Part shown: positions 35,901-46,722 of the stretch, piece by piece
Position numbering within the stretch: position 1 is the first letter of the stretch
How the letters are laid out: each line of letters starts with the position of its first letter
NCBI GenBank assembly: GCA_037892935.1
Contig: JAYXKI010000006.1
Location: forward strand, 1,798,001-1,862,000
Origin: Phlebopus portentosus
Lineage: Eukaryota > Basidiomycota > Agaricomycetes > Boletales > Boletinellaceae
Reading direction: 5' to 3'
DNA: 64,000 nt
Notes under the pieces: generated by a model
What the model was told of the DNA's origin: nothing
What the model saw: only the letters and a program-made list of their open reading frames with translations
Databases searched by the model: none
Program-made: the position numbers and the translations under genes

Positions 35901-37285
35901 TTGAATCGGATGACCGTGATCGTCTCCAAAACTCCTCCGCTAGATCTAGTCCTGGTCCGATCATGTCCCCTCACCGTTCTCATGCGCTCTCGGTGGGAGC
36001 TATCCCAATTCAGCGGATAATCACCCCAATCCGCGAGGAGGATAAAAGCATTGATAGCAAGGGGGCATCACCAGTCGACTACAGACCAATTAGACTCCCT
36101 GAAACTTCCAAGCCTGCCGAAGAGGAAGGACTGCATGCCAGAGAAGTACGTGCCAGAAGCAAGTCTGAAGGCTCAGTACCCGCCAGACAGGAGTCGACGT
36201 CTACGTCTAACACTTCCTCATCCAATACAAACTCTTACACGAATGGGCCTGGCCAAGTGCTTGAGCGTGTAGAGTCCCCGCCGCCTGCAGATGAAGTCAT
36301 TGCGCAGCGCAAGAATGAGAGTCGTTACAGGCTGTGTTTGCAGCATAACTTCCATCCATCTCGTATGTTCATCATTATACTTTATCCGAGCCTCATTTTT
36401 AATTGACTCCTTCTAGTTACTCTAGCACTGTGGGACCCTGCACCGGTATGTTTGGGGGCAGTGGGATATCTTTTGCGACCTGAAGGACAGTTCGTCACGC
36501 TTTTCAATGCATTCGATCCCCCCAAGTCTTCGCAGGGCCTTTGCGAAGGCATGCCAAATGTACATGGTTATGGAAGAGTAGAAAAAGACAGCCAGCGCAA
36601 GGACGCTCGGAATGTGACTCAACGGGGTTTGGATATTATCCAGGGCCTGCTTTGGTTCCGCAGCAGGACAAGTGGCGACTATCAGTAAGTTTTTTACTTC
36701 ACTTCACAGTTCAGTCATGCTCATGTATTTCAATAGACAAAATGTCAGCCGACGGGTCTCGTTTCCAATACGCGCAGGTCACAAGAGCGCATACCTATAC
36801 GTCGAGCAGACGTTATATCGATACATTGCAGACCTCTCCGCTCCGAAGCGATGGTTCGAATCTAACATTGACCGCATCTTGTCTTTGTACGCCAAAGAGC
36901 ACCATCTTCAGAAGGAGGACGTATTCCTAGGTATGCGTATCTACACCATATATCTACACGCGGAGTCTGACTCGTGTTTATAGTTGTCGGCACACTCGAC
37001 GCACCCGACTACGGACTTTTCGTGAACCATAACAATCCTGACGGACAAGTCCATTTCAATGTCTATGCTTCTCCAAGGACCGGACAGAAGTGGGGCGCCT
37101 TTGCCGTCGATACGAACACTCTTCCTGCGGGTCTGGGAAGCGGGCCGTCATGGCACGAAGAAGTACCCGGCAGACACGCATCGGCGAATAAAGTTTCTGA
37201 AGTCTTTCCCCCTCGGCCATGGGATACCGTTCTTCTCGCGCGTTTAAGGTTCCGGCCGGATGACGACCATCCCACTGCTGTCTAG
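32907..37285 (+). CDS. MLKL-like bundle, protein kinase and C-terminal domain (paralogue D)
   Basis: Largest and most complete member of the local family: thirteen exons whose phases sum exactly to 1,238 aa. Residues 1-93 are acidic and disordered. Residues 94-260 form the bundle, with ARVLLTIWDSLQLVE, NRMACLRLTERCADILLAIR and HRPFLKRYLKRDDI. A helical and disordered linker contains DLADLRVLMREALA. The kinase (about 533-800) has GIGYFSDVYRA, VAVK, LDHPNVLPLLG, VMHGDLKGTNVLI, TDFGQ, WQAPEII and TRDPTKRPTM; all catalytic residues are present and it resembles tyrosine-kinase-like (TKL) kinases of basidiomycetes. After a Ser-rich linker a separate C-terminal domain (about 985-1238) starts LALWDPAPVCLGAVGYLLR and includes GTLDAPDYGLFVNHNNPDGQ. 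I cannot name that domain. By analogy with MLKL the bundle may act at membranes; this is inference. Confidence 0.78.
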
Positions 37286-37895
37286 CAAGCACACATCCTC
37301 TCTGCCGCCTTTGCACCTCGGAGTTACGGACTCGGAATTGCGCTTATTTTTTTATACCTCTCTTGCTTTCTCTTTGCGCTGTCAATACCGCATATACACA
37401 AACATACATAGCATATGTACCGCCAAATACCCGCAATATTCCACTGATAACGAAGCATGTCGGACAATACCCCGGTTGTAACACATAGCATCATTTCATG
37501 ACGATCTTCTTTCTCTTTTTACCCGCATCCTGTGTTGTAGCTTAGAATCAAAGTTATAAATAATGCCGTGCGTTTTAGCGTGTTGACGAGAAGCCTGCCT
37601 CCTCGTAGCAATTCAGTTAGTCCATTTGGAACATGCTGTATGCTGTATGTCATGACCATTGGTTGCCCATCAAAAGGACGATATTACCGTAAACAACCTC
37701 GACAAGTCCTAATATTGAGGTTAATGAGAGAACAAGTTCTGAATTCAATACAGACAAAAATTGAAGTTGTGTTTGTATACTGACTACGAAATTTGTATAT
37801 ATTTATTGGATCTTTGAACGCGTCAGATTATGTATCGGCAAAATTCCACCTGTAAGTTGCTGCACAGATTTACGAAAGGAAGTGGACAACAAAAC
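37286..37895. other. intergenic region before the tRNA
   Basis: About 600 bases, AT-rich, with no supported gene. The first part is probably the 3' untranslated region of paralogue D. Confidence 0.55.
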
Positions 37896-37990
37896 TGGTT
37901 CCGCCCGGTCTCGAACCGGGGACCTCCTGTGCACAAACAGTCATAAGAGAGCATGTGAGACAGACGTGATAACCACTACACCACGAAACC
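37896..37990 (-). tRNA. tRNA-Val (anticodon CAC) with a 22-nt intron
   Basis: Read on the minus strand, the acceptor arms GGTTTCG and CGGAACC pair (with one G-U) and are followed by discriminator A. The A box is GTGTAGTGGTTATCACG and the B box and T arm are GGTTCGAGACC. The anticodon stem TCTGT pairs with ACAGG around a loop CTCACA...C holding the CAC anticodon. Twenty-two bases between the A after the anticodon and the final loop C form a canonical-position intron. Mature length is 73 nt, and the loops match eukaryotic tRNA-Val(CAC). The 3' flank is short of a long T run, though a TTTT lies just after the gene. Confidence 0.92.
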
Positions 37991-38788
37991 ATTACGAAAC
38001 ATTGGGGATTAAACTAATATGAAGTCTCAAGGATTTTTGAGGATTGCCCGAAACGGCATTAGATATGAAGAGCGCATTTTGTGTATAAAAAGAAAACCAT
38101 ATTAATATTGTTCCATCTGGAATGAAATGATGCCGACAGACTAAACGAATGAGAGTTTAGCACTAGTAGGATAACTTTACTTTGAATGCTTCTGACAAAA
38201 ACAAAGCAAGCGGGAGAAGCCATGTATGCATTGTTATTGTTGAGTGCTAATTTTGGGACATGAGCTTCCCAAACATTGTTCACACGTGAAAGCGAAACGC
38301 AGGAGACGAAAGAAAAAAAAGCGAGACGAAAGGTTTCCAGAGATGCCAAACGGTTAACGCGCGCTGTTAGGCGAAAGCCGCGGAAGTTTGGGTCATCGGC
38401 CGTCGTTCCTGGGACGCGTTTCCGAATGGAAATTCTTGAGCAAAGCGCGGAGTGGAGGACGGAAAAGAAAATCGGACATTGGGTGTACACGCAAATTTGC
38501 GAGAGAGGATTCTGAGAGCGGATGACAACGGCTGAGAAGGGCGCGCATATACGGGATGGTAGCGATGAGAGAGGACAAGAAGTGTGCCGAAAAGAGTACA
38601 GTAACAAGACTTCTTGTGGTGTGTAGCCGACGCGTGAGAACGTGCCTGTCTGGGACTAGGACGGCATGAGGATCGGCAATCCGGAAGACGTCTCGATATG
38701 TACATCCCATTCCTTCTTTCTCTTCTTCCCTTTTCTCTCCTAGCCCGTTCTCTCCCTCCTCACCATCGACAACGACGACGACGACGAC
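37991..38788. other. intergenic region, 5' flank of the STK32-like kinase
   Basis: About 800 bases without a supported gene. It ends in a pyrimidine-rich tract and a short CGA repeat (about 38770-38787) directly before the kinase start codon. Confidence 0.55.
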
Positions 38789-40871
38789 ATGGGCTCAGGC
38801 ATACTTTGCTGCTTGCCAGACCCGGTCGACTTTGACGCAGACGTAAATCTCTTCCACTTCGAACTCCACAGGGCGATTGGCAAGGGCGCATTTGGCAAGG
38901 TCTATCACTCTCGCTCTCTTCTCTTGTTGCGCTCGAGGCTCACTTTTGCCTTTTGGCTTTTCGCCTTCATCTTTGTCTGCAGGTCCGTGTCGTCGAGCAC
39001 AAGAAGACGAAAAAGCTTTTTGCTCTCAAGTATATCAACAAGGCGCAGTGCGTCAAGCAAAAGGCAGTCCCTAACATCATACAAGAGCGCCAGCTTCTTG
39101 AGGAAGTCAGTTATCTCCGTTTCCTCCTTCGTCTGCGTTGCGCATTGAGTAACGTGCCCTCAGGTTGAGCACCCGTTCATCGTCAACCTTCGATATGCTT
39201 TCCAAGATGATCAAAACTGTTTCTTTGCTTTGGATCTCATGTTGGGAGGGGACTTAAGATGTACGGTCTTGCTGTTCGGCTCTGTCTGCCTCGTGTTTAC
39301 CCCTAGCAATTTCGCTCTTTTTTTTTCAGTTCACCTCGAGCGGAAAGGCATCATAGAAGAGCCGGCGGTACGTTTCTGGGTCGCGGAACTATCTTCCGCG
39401 CTGTCATACCTACACAAACAGCGCATAATTCATCGGTGAGAAATTGCAAATTGCTAAAATTCCCTTCATCAATGGACGCCTGACCGAGACTCCTCACTTT
39501 CACATAGTGATATCAAACCTGATAACATCCTGCTGGACATCATGGGGCATGCTCACATCACCGACTTCAACGTTGCGATTCACTACTCCACCACACGTCT
39601 ACATACGTCTGTGGCAGGTTCGCTGGCATACATGGCACCTGAAGTGTGTGGGCGGAAAGGATACTCGTGGCAGGCGGACTGGTGGTCGTTAGGTATATGC
39701 GCGTACGAGTTGCTGTTTGGGCGGCGGCCGTTTGAGGGCCGTACGAGTGACTCTTTGACGACTGCGATATGCCGAGAGCATTTGCGGTTCCCTGATCGGG
39801 ATAGGGCCCGACAGACCGTTAGTGAAGAGGGGCTCAGTGCATTAAAGCAGGTACGCCTCGTTTCTCTTGTCCCTGAAGCCTGATCTCTGGCTCAGGCGGT
39901 GGTGATAACTTGAATCTGACGGGCGCGTGATCTTTGCATATAGTTTTTGGAGCGTAATACCAAGAAACGACTTGGGTGTCGTATGGAGGGGCAGAATATC
40001 GAAGGTGTTCGCTCGCATCCTTGGTTCTCTACCTTAGATTGGGAAGTATTGGAAGATAAGGACGCCCAGCCTCCCTTTGTTCCCGATGTGAGTATATCCA
40101 GAAGTATTTCCGCCCTGATTGGTGCTTTTAATAACGTCCGGGAAACATGGCTGACGATGGATTTTGCGTATTTTCTTATTAATCAGATGCGAAAGGCGAA
40201 CTTTGACATTACTCACGAACTTGACGAATTTCTCATGGTCGAAAAGCCGTTGACGGCTACAAAACGAAAACAAAATATTGACTATGACAAACTAGCACCT
40301 GAATACCGACAACTTGAAGAACAGTGCGTTTTGCCTTTCCCGACAGCAAAGATGTCGCTTTACTTACCCTCGTGTCAGATTTACGAATTTCGACTATACG
40401 AAACCAAAACGGATGTCATACTACCCGCATAACCAACCTATCATGGTACCGACACCACACGGAGACGGGGAACCTTCACTCGAGATTTCGCGGACGTCTT
40501 CACAATCGCAACACTCGCATACGCTCGTCGTAGGCGTGACGACAGCAGGGAGTGCCTCTCGGCCAGGTTCGAACGAGCATGAGCGGGATCGGCAGTCTAA
40601 CGCGAATGCGGGTGCTGGACCCGGATCCGGACCGTCGTCGTTAGCATTACCGCAGGAACCAGACCGCGCTGTCGTGCGAATACCACACAGTGGCGTCGGT
40701 GTCAGCGCTGGCGGTGATGGTGGTGCTATTGGTGGGATAGGCGAGGCGCTCGCCGGTCCGGACGACATTGTACAGGCTGTTCCGCGTCGTTCGGCGGGCT
40801 CGGCGCGATCGGCGCGGTCGACGTCGGCCAGACCTGGGGCGGTGACTGCAGTCGTAGCTGGCGCTGTATAG
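38789..40871 (+). CDS. AGC-type Ser/Thr kinase, STK32 (YANK) family
   Basis: Protein kinase probably anchored at membranes: it starts MGSGILCC, a good N-myristoylation site with two nearby Cys for palmitoylation. The kinase reads [67 protein letters not shown] and [11 protein letters not shown]. The DFG triplet is DFN, as in the STK32/YANK group, and this together with the insert-free core places it there. A C-terminal tail contains [15 protein letters not shown] and [13 protein letters not shown], followed by a Ser/Gly-rich low-complexity end. Exons join in frame across about eight introns, and no key residue is missing. Substrates are unknown; fungal relatives are poorly studied. Confidence 0.87.
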
Positions 40872-41625
40872 CCCGCCCGTGCGCTCCTGGTGATGATTCG
40901 TTATCCACACCCCTTGTGCCGGATCCGTTTATGGGGTGCCTTGTTCTTCTTTCCTTTTACTTTTCCTCCTTCCTTTCGGCGTTTGTATGCATATTCCGTC
41001 CTGTTCTATTTCTTACGTTTCTTTCTATCTTCGTCATGCGTACCCAGTCCACTATTCTGGGTTCAGTTCGCTGTTAATATTAATACTTTTTTTTCGGAGC
41101 TTTATTACATTTCCTCTCTACTACCTCTTCGCGAAAGGTGGTTATAATAATAATTCTTATATTCTACTTGTCCCCTTCCTGATGTGTTTAATTTCCCCCC
41201 TTTTTTTCCCTATCAATTTATTTTGAAAAGGATACCATGCATACACGTACATTCATATTTAAAACTAATAGTTTTTCGTTCGGTTCATGTCTTACTTACT
41301 TGCTACCGATCTTGTAAGTTGTATTTTAGGCTTCTTCCATTCTATCTTTTCCCTCTCATGTTATTCACGCTAATTCTATTCGTCTCGGATAAATCGAGGA
41401 CGGAGATCTGCAATTGAAACTCCGAAATAACGCGTGTCACACGAGTAGATACTGTATCTGGTTGTGACTATGACGTAACTTTGTCCGTTGACCCCGTGCC
41501 GCCACTTTCCTTCGTCACATAAGTGCATTGCGTTCAACTTGCAGCCAGTCAGTCACGACCAGAACACAGGTTGGGGTTATCACAGCTTGAAACACCCCGC
41601 TCGCCGCAAAGTGACTCTCGGAGCG
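40872..41625. other. intergenic region
   Basis: About 750 bases, pyrimidine-rich on the plus strand, between the STK32-like kinase and Ypi1. No gene is seen. Confidence 0.6.
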
Positions 41626-42345
41626 ATGTCTCAGGTCGCTGGCCCAGCGACGATCGCGCCTTCAGATGGCTCGCGGACCATCGTGTTGCGTGATTCCCAA
41701 CCTCGTGAAGAAGAGGAAGAAACGACCGTAGGCGTGCTGCAGTTGCGCGCGACGTCGAGGACGCGCACGCAGGGACGCCCTCCTCGCGTGACATGGACGG
41801 AGGACGTGGTGGATAATGAGCATATGGGGAAGAAGAAGACCAAGAGTACGTGTTTATTTATTTATTGTTATACTATTTGATACTGGGTTGTTGTTGTGAT
41901 TTGTGCTGATCCGTGATTTGCTTTTTTTTATTTTATTTTTATAGTTTGCTGTATATTCCATAAACAGAAACGATACGACGAGTCGTCCTCATCGGATTCA
42001 GATTCAGATTCGGACTCTGATTCTAGCGACTCGGGATCGGATGGAGGAGCGAAGCGTGGTGGAAGGTTACGCAACGGCCGTCGACATTCTCACCCTCATC
42101 CGCACGATCATAATCATAATCAGAATGGTGTTGATGGCCCTGGAAGTGGTGGGGGTAGTCAAGCAACTCGAGATGACGGTGGTGGGACTACGACGACGGT
42201 GCATGAGCTCTCGGATGACGAGTATGAGCCGAATGCGTATGAGAGACAGCCGGGGAGGAAGAGGAAGAAAAAGGGCGGTGAGAAGGGAAAGAAGGCGGAA
42301 CGGGATAGTGATCCTGGTCAGGGTCAGTCTCAGTCAGAATCTTGA
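41626..42345 (+). CDS. YPI1: type 1 protein phosphatase inhibitor Ypi1 (PPP1R11 family)
   Basis: Small, mostly disordered regulator of protein phosphatase 1, nuclear and conserved from yeast to man. Two exons join in frame. The family core is intact: RPPRVTWTEDVVDNEHMGKK, with the RVTW PP1-docking motif, followed across the intron by CCIFHKQKRYDES. The tail has a (Ser-Asp) repeat coded by GATTCA units (about 41,995-42,030), a His/Asn-rich patch and a basic Lys/Arg cluster, ending GQGQSQSES. Length (about 210 aa) is a little above yeast Ypi1. The start was chosen as MSQVAGPATIAPSD; an upstream in-frame extension looks non-coding. Confidence 0.9.
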
Positions 42346-42616
42346 TGCTTTCACGTTGGATAGAACCTTTCTCACTCGTCCTGCTCCCGGAACGATTCTT
42401 TCTTACCCGTATGTGTACCCGTATCCAATATCGTAGACAACATTGGCCTTGTCTAGATCTGCCTTGCTCTGCTTTCATTTCATTTCGCTTATACGTATAC
42501 GTACACACCGCACTATGTACATGCTACTTCCCATCTCTCAGTTCAAACAATGACAATCTCATCTCTGTATTCTGTATTCTATATCTAGAATGTAACGCTT
42601 GCATATCCTATCTAAG

Positions 42617-43728
42617 TTACTTCTCTCCCTTCAGATGCCTTTGTCCAAATATCCCCGTCCCAACGCGGACGATATCACTACCTGCCTTAATCGCAGCCTC
42701 GAAATCACTCGACATGCCCATACTCAGCAATAACCTTCTACCTCACTCCACTTCCCGCGTTTTCTCAAGAGCTCCTCTAGCTGTTCGCGCGTCTGGACAA
42801 GAGTATTGAAATCCCGATTCTCGTCGTCCGAGGAGAGAGATTCGGAGAGCGAGCCGATGGTCATTAGACCTTGGAGGCGTAGACGGGGACAGCTCTCGAG
42901 GACGTGCATCGCGAGTGCGAGGAGGGGTACTTCTTCATTTTCATTCGTGGATTCTATACTCGTGAGGGGAGGGAGACCAGACTTGACGTCCTCCCCTGAG
43001 GTGTTGACTTGTAGGAGGACGTTGAGAGGCACGCGTTCTCGATCGGGTGGGAGAGCTTTATTCAGCGCGTCTGCGGCTTTGATTGAGGAGAGGGTTTGAA
43101 GGGCGTAAAGATTTGGTATTGCTACTCATAGATAGTGATCCTTGAATATGATGTTTGGAAATGTTAGATTGATGAAGGCTGATGCGTACATGCGAGGAGC
43201 TTTGATTTGTTCGTCTGGAACGTCCCGATGAAATGCCATCGGATATCTTGTGGAAGCTATAATTCAAAACCCAAATCAGCGTCCATTGCTGTTTCATCTC
43301 GAAACAACACAAGTGCTGGTAGAGAGACTCACCTCCTTAGCCTTCTCGACCAACTCCTGAACATAATTCTCCCCGAAGTCCCGCTGACCGTGCTCATAGC
43401 ACGCAAGAACGTCGCTTGCCGGTTTGTACTTCGATACTGCGACCAGCACGGGTTTTGAGCTACTATCGTCAGTTCTTTGAGTCGATTGTAGACATGAGTT
43501 AATACGACCCCGGATTTCAGAGAGGTTCTCGGCGAGCTCTGCGGCTCGTTCGGGGGTCGCAGGACTTGGACTTGGAGAGATTGAGGATGATGGTGTTGGA
43601 TCGGATGCTGAAGCTAACGACATTTGTCTGTGACTTTTCAGAGATATATAACGGGGCGAAATACGAAGATAAAGATAATGTGGCTTGTGCTGCACTGAGA
43701 GTAGATTACTGGCTAAACGAGATAGCAT
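42617..43728 (-). CDS. PLP homeostasis protein, YggS/PLPBP (YBL036C) family
   Basis: Pyridoxal-phosphate-binding protein with an alanine-racemase-type barrel and no racemase activity; it buffers PLP in cytosol and mitochondria. Motifs in order: [13 protein letters not shown] (PLP Lys), [90 protein letters not shown] and [11 protein letters not shown] near the C terminus. The first 35 residues ([11 protein letters not shown], then basic) look like a mitochondrial presequence; a cytosolic start (MSLASASD) also exists. At 42736-42737 one base is missing: reading AAA for AA on the minus strand joins the two conserved halves (the gap lies between RGKWSEVE and RLLLSMGM). No intron fits, so a consensus error is likely in such a conserved gene. 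Confidence 0.88.
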
Positions 43729-44097
43729 GCAGTTGAACTACCAGGTCGTCAGTTGGAAACTGAACAACGTGAAATGACCGGGAAATTTCCCAGTCATTCG
43801 AGATTGTCCGATGGCATCAAACGACGATCGCTGGAAGAGGACCCGTACCGCTCTATCGGGTCATGAGGACAGCAACAGTCATGATGCCGATTCGATTACC
43901 CGCAAGGAGTCATCTAATTTTTTGATTTCTTGTTGGCACGCTTAGTTCAACATATCAAATCCGAGCACTGGTCCTCAGGAGACCGTTGATATTGACGATG
44001 AGCGTCGTATACGTGTTGGTGAGCATTCTTTCATTGTTTCATCAAAAAGTAACACTTTGATACAAGTATTCGGCAACAAGAGTTTTCGTTTGTATTT
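43729..44097. other. short intergenic region with a possible plus-strand 5' fragment
   Basis: At 43813 an ATG opens MASNDDRWKRTRTALSG, followed by a possible intron and FNISNPSTGPQETVDIDDER. It resembles the first exons of a gene but nothing continues it downstream. I treat it as a fragment. Confidence 0.3.
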
Positions 44098-44797
44098 CTA
44101 GTGTTTCTTCGTACCAAACCCGTCTGGGTCCTCCTCCAACACTTGGAATTCGCCAGAGAGACCCTTAGCATCGACGTAAATGCTCTTCCAGACTTGATCG
44201 ACCATGAATGGGTATGGTGACTTAACAGGTATGTCATTGTTCAGGCGGCCAAGGAAAACTCGCCTGACTGCCGTCCTCCTCCTTTTATGCTTCCTTTGTT
44301 CTTCTGCGAAGATTTCGTCGAGTCTGACATATACCTTACTGACCTAAAGACGAATAGTAAGTTTTTTTTTCCTTTTTGACTAATACTTTTCTTCTCACCT
44401 CTTCAGACCTGAAGCCCGGCCGGACTATTTCCCAGACCTCGACATCCTTCACAAACGGTGAGTACCCGGCCTTCACGAGCTTGTTAGTCCTGTAGTCAAG
44501 CTTATCATCCCCCTCCAAGTCAGATCTATCACTAATATAGTCCGACATCCAGTCGGTAAGCAAAAGGGGACTGGCGTCAACTCCCTCTTCCAAAGCGTAA
44601 GTCACGGCCGCTTTGCCACGATCAATCTTCTTCTACATCATATAAAGTGATGTCGGTCTGTGTCGAGAAGACATAGAAGTAAGTACTTACCTGTCTACTC
44701 CTCTGTGCACGCATTCCGCTCCTCTTTCTAACTTTAGTCTTTTCCTTCTTCTCCGGGTCCTTTATGTTCTCATGCTTCCTCTTCCAGCTCCGAAATG
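44098..44797 (-). CDS. unknown protein, 3' part only
   Basis: Three or more exons join in frame: AFRSWKRKHENIKDPEKKE, then KKIDRGKAAVTYALEEGVD and ASPLLLTDWMSDYISD, a middle part with GYSPFVKDVEVWEIVRPGF, and a last part VSKVYVRLDEIFAEEQRKH followed by basic residues and YPFMVDQVWKSIYVDAKG, ending DPDGFGTKKH. Splice sites are standard. The 5' part beyond 44797 could not be found, because the frame closes directly upstream and no clear acceptor pairs with an upstream exon. It may be a truncated copy of a repeated basidiomycete gene family; this is an impression only. Confidence 0.45.
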
Positions 44798-45146
44798 CCT
44801 CTTTTGCGTACCCGCAAGGAAATCATAGTGAATTGGTCTTGCTTGCTTGCTTGCGACTGCCGGAGAATGTTGACTACGGACTCAGAGTATGCTTGTACTA
44901 CTCAGCTCCTGGTTACGCTCAAGCACGAGGAGACCTCAGGCAATGGTTTAAGATTGACTCGACTTGGACCTTCTAATCGTGGTTCTCTTATACATTTCTC
45001 GCCAATAAGGAATGATGATGAATAACGAAGCTCTGGTAAGAAAATGAGCGGTATCGGACCACTCACGGTCCTTGTTTCCGGCTAAGCGATATTCCAATCG
45101 GATACCATTCTTCATTTCTTGACTTTAACCGACAAATCAACCAACA

Positions 45147-46514
45147 GACTCGACGACTAACCTCACTGGACAAATGTCGGGCCGAGATTCGTATTCATTC
45201 AGTTTGATGCGGCTGTACCGTACGCATTCGGAATTTGGAGTTGGTGTCCCATTTGTGGGTGCCACCGTAAAAAACAAAACAAGAAAACTAAATTACTAAT
45301 AAATTCTTACTTACGTTTTCTTTCAGCTCTTCTCAATCTTCTCGGGGCGATTGAAATCAGTAAGTGCAAACAGTTCTTTTAACCTACCTTCCTCAAGAAT
45401 CTGATGATATCCAATGCCAGTCGTGAACAAGGCGAGGATGCGCTTTGCCAACATTGTAAGCCTGCTCGTATCAGGATGATTAAATTATACACTAGGTAAA
45501 TAATGTTCACTTACGCAGTTTCCTCTTGCCTTGGTCTGCATGCTTTGCTCTTCCTTCGATGCCAAGTTTTGTTTCTGTTCTCGGTGCAGTCTTTGCGATG
45601 CCGATCAGACCTAATTTGGAAGCCAACTCAATTCAGTAAGATATTCCATTAATAACGATGGTGCACAGAGACTGATTTGATATCTCCTTTAAACTCGATG
45701 ATGGTGAAAAGTTCCTCGCGTTGGGATGGCCATTGGCAACACGATATCTGGTGCCGTTGTAGCTCTCGACCACGTCCTTAAAGAAGTATAGTTGGGCCGC
45801 CAAAGCCCTCCTCTTGAGAAAGCGGACTCTCGATATGATCTTCAGTGACAATTGCGACAAGGTTGAAATGCACCTTGCATTTGGCGCGACGCGGTGGGAA
45901 GCATGCCGGCCTGTTATGATGGTTGCTTTTTTCGACTTGCATTGACTTCTCACATCAATCAGATGAGGTGAGTTGTTGTAGATCCTCATTCTGGAAGAAT
46001 TTGGAGCTCTGGGAAACAATAAATCTTTGGGCCTTGAGCAAAAGTTGTATGAAACACGAAGACAACGAAATATTCCGGCTCTTTTTGCTTTCTTTTCCCC
46101 AGTGAACCTTACCCCCTCTTCGGTTACAGTGGGAATCTAACACATCTTGTGACAATCCTTATATAGCGTCCTCGGTATCATAGCGATCCCAGGAACGATG
46201 ACTGGGGCACTTCTTGGCGGAGTAGCAGTAGATCAGGCCGCGCGGCCGCAAATGGTGTTCATGTTCATGATCTGCGCTGCAAGTGTTTTTTTGCTGAGAT
46301 CCTCGCTACAGTAGCTTTTACAGCAATTATCGTAGATTCCGACCATCGCATTCGGACAGAGCGAGTTGACCCGCGAAAACATTGGGTCTGGCGAGCTACG
46401 GCCCGGGAACGCGCCTGGGCGTGGTTTGTCGAAAAGATGAAGAAAATCACAAAGAGGAAGACCAGGAAAATGCGCTACCTAGATGATCAATCCTGTAGCT
46501 TTATCTTGATATAA
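45147..46514 (+). pseudogene. decayed UPF0014 (FetB-like) permease copy
   Basis: Relative of the intact gene directly downstream. Recognisable pieces in order: TNVGPRFVFIQFDAAVPYAF, GVGVPFVGAT, LLNLLGAIEI, VVNKARMRFANI, FPLALVCMLCSS, GNTISGAVVALDHVLKEV, HLAFGATRWEACRPV, VLGIIAIPGTMTGALLGG, QMVFMFMICAAS and IIVDSDHRIRTERVDPRKHW. Damage: no start codon where the intact copy has one; single-base shifts near 45170, 45235, 45940 and 46285; and the exon block for the second membrane span (in the intact copy VRCVVQLAIMALVLQKIF) is absent, with only an intron-like stretch in its place. Some shifts are in long T runs and could be sequencing errors, but the missing span and start point to true decay. 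Confidence 0.7.
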
Positions 46515-46722
46515 TATGCGACTACGGAAAGGGTACTTATTATTATTCAAGCGATGGTTGAGTCTAGAGTGTTAGGAAAGGCAGGTTCTGAAAATAAAAA
46601 GTCGCCTCAGACGACACGTGACCGTACACCACCAGTACGTCACACCGATTCTCGGCTTCTCTTTTCACGTCTTTTTCCTTCAAGTCCCTTCAGCGTCTCA
46701 TTTTACAAAGAAAAACAGAAAC

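Noticed and set aside
44800..44860. GCAAGCAAGCAAGC microsatellite-like repeat near 44845
   Set aside because: Only about three units of four bases; too short to call a repeat feature of interest.
45633..46019. 128-residue minus-strand frame over the FetB relic
   Set aside because: The plus strand encodes recognisable FetB blocks here, so this is antisense shadow.
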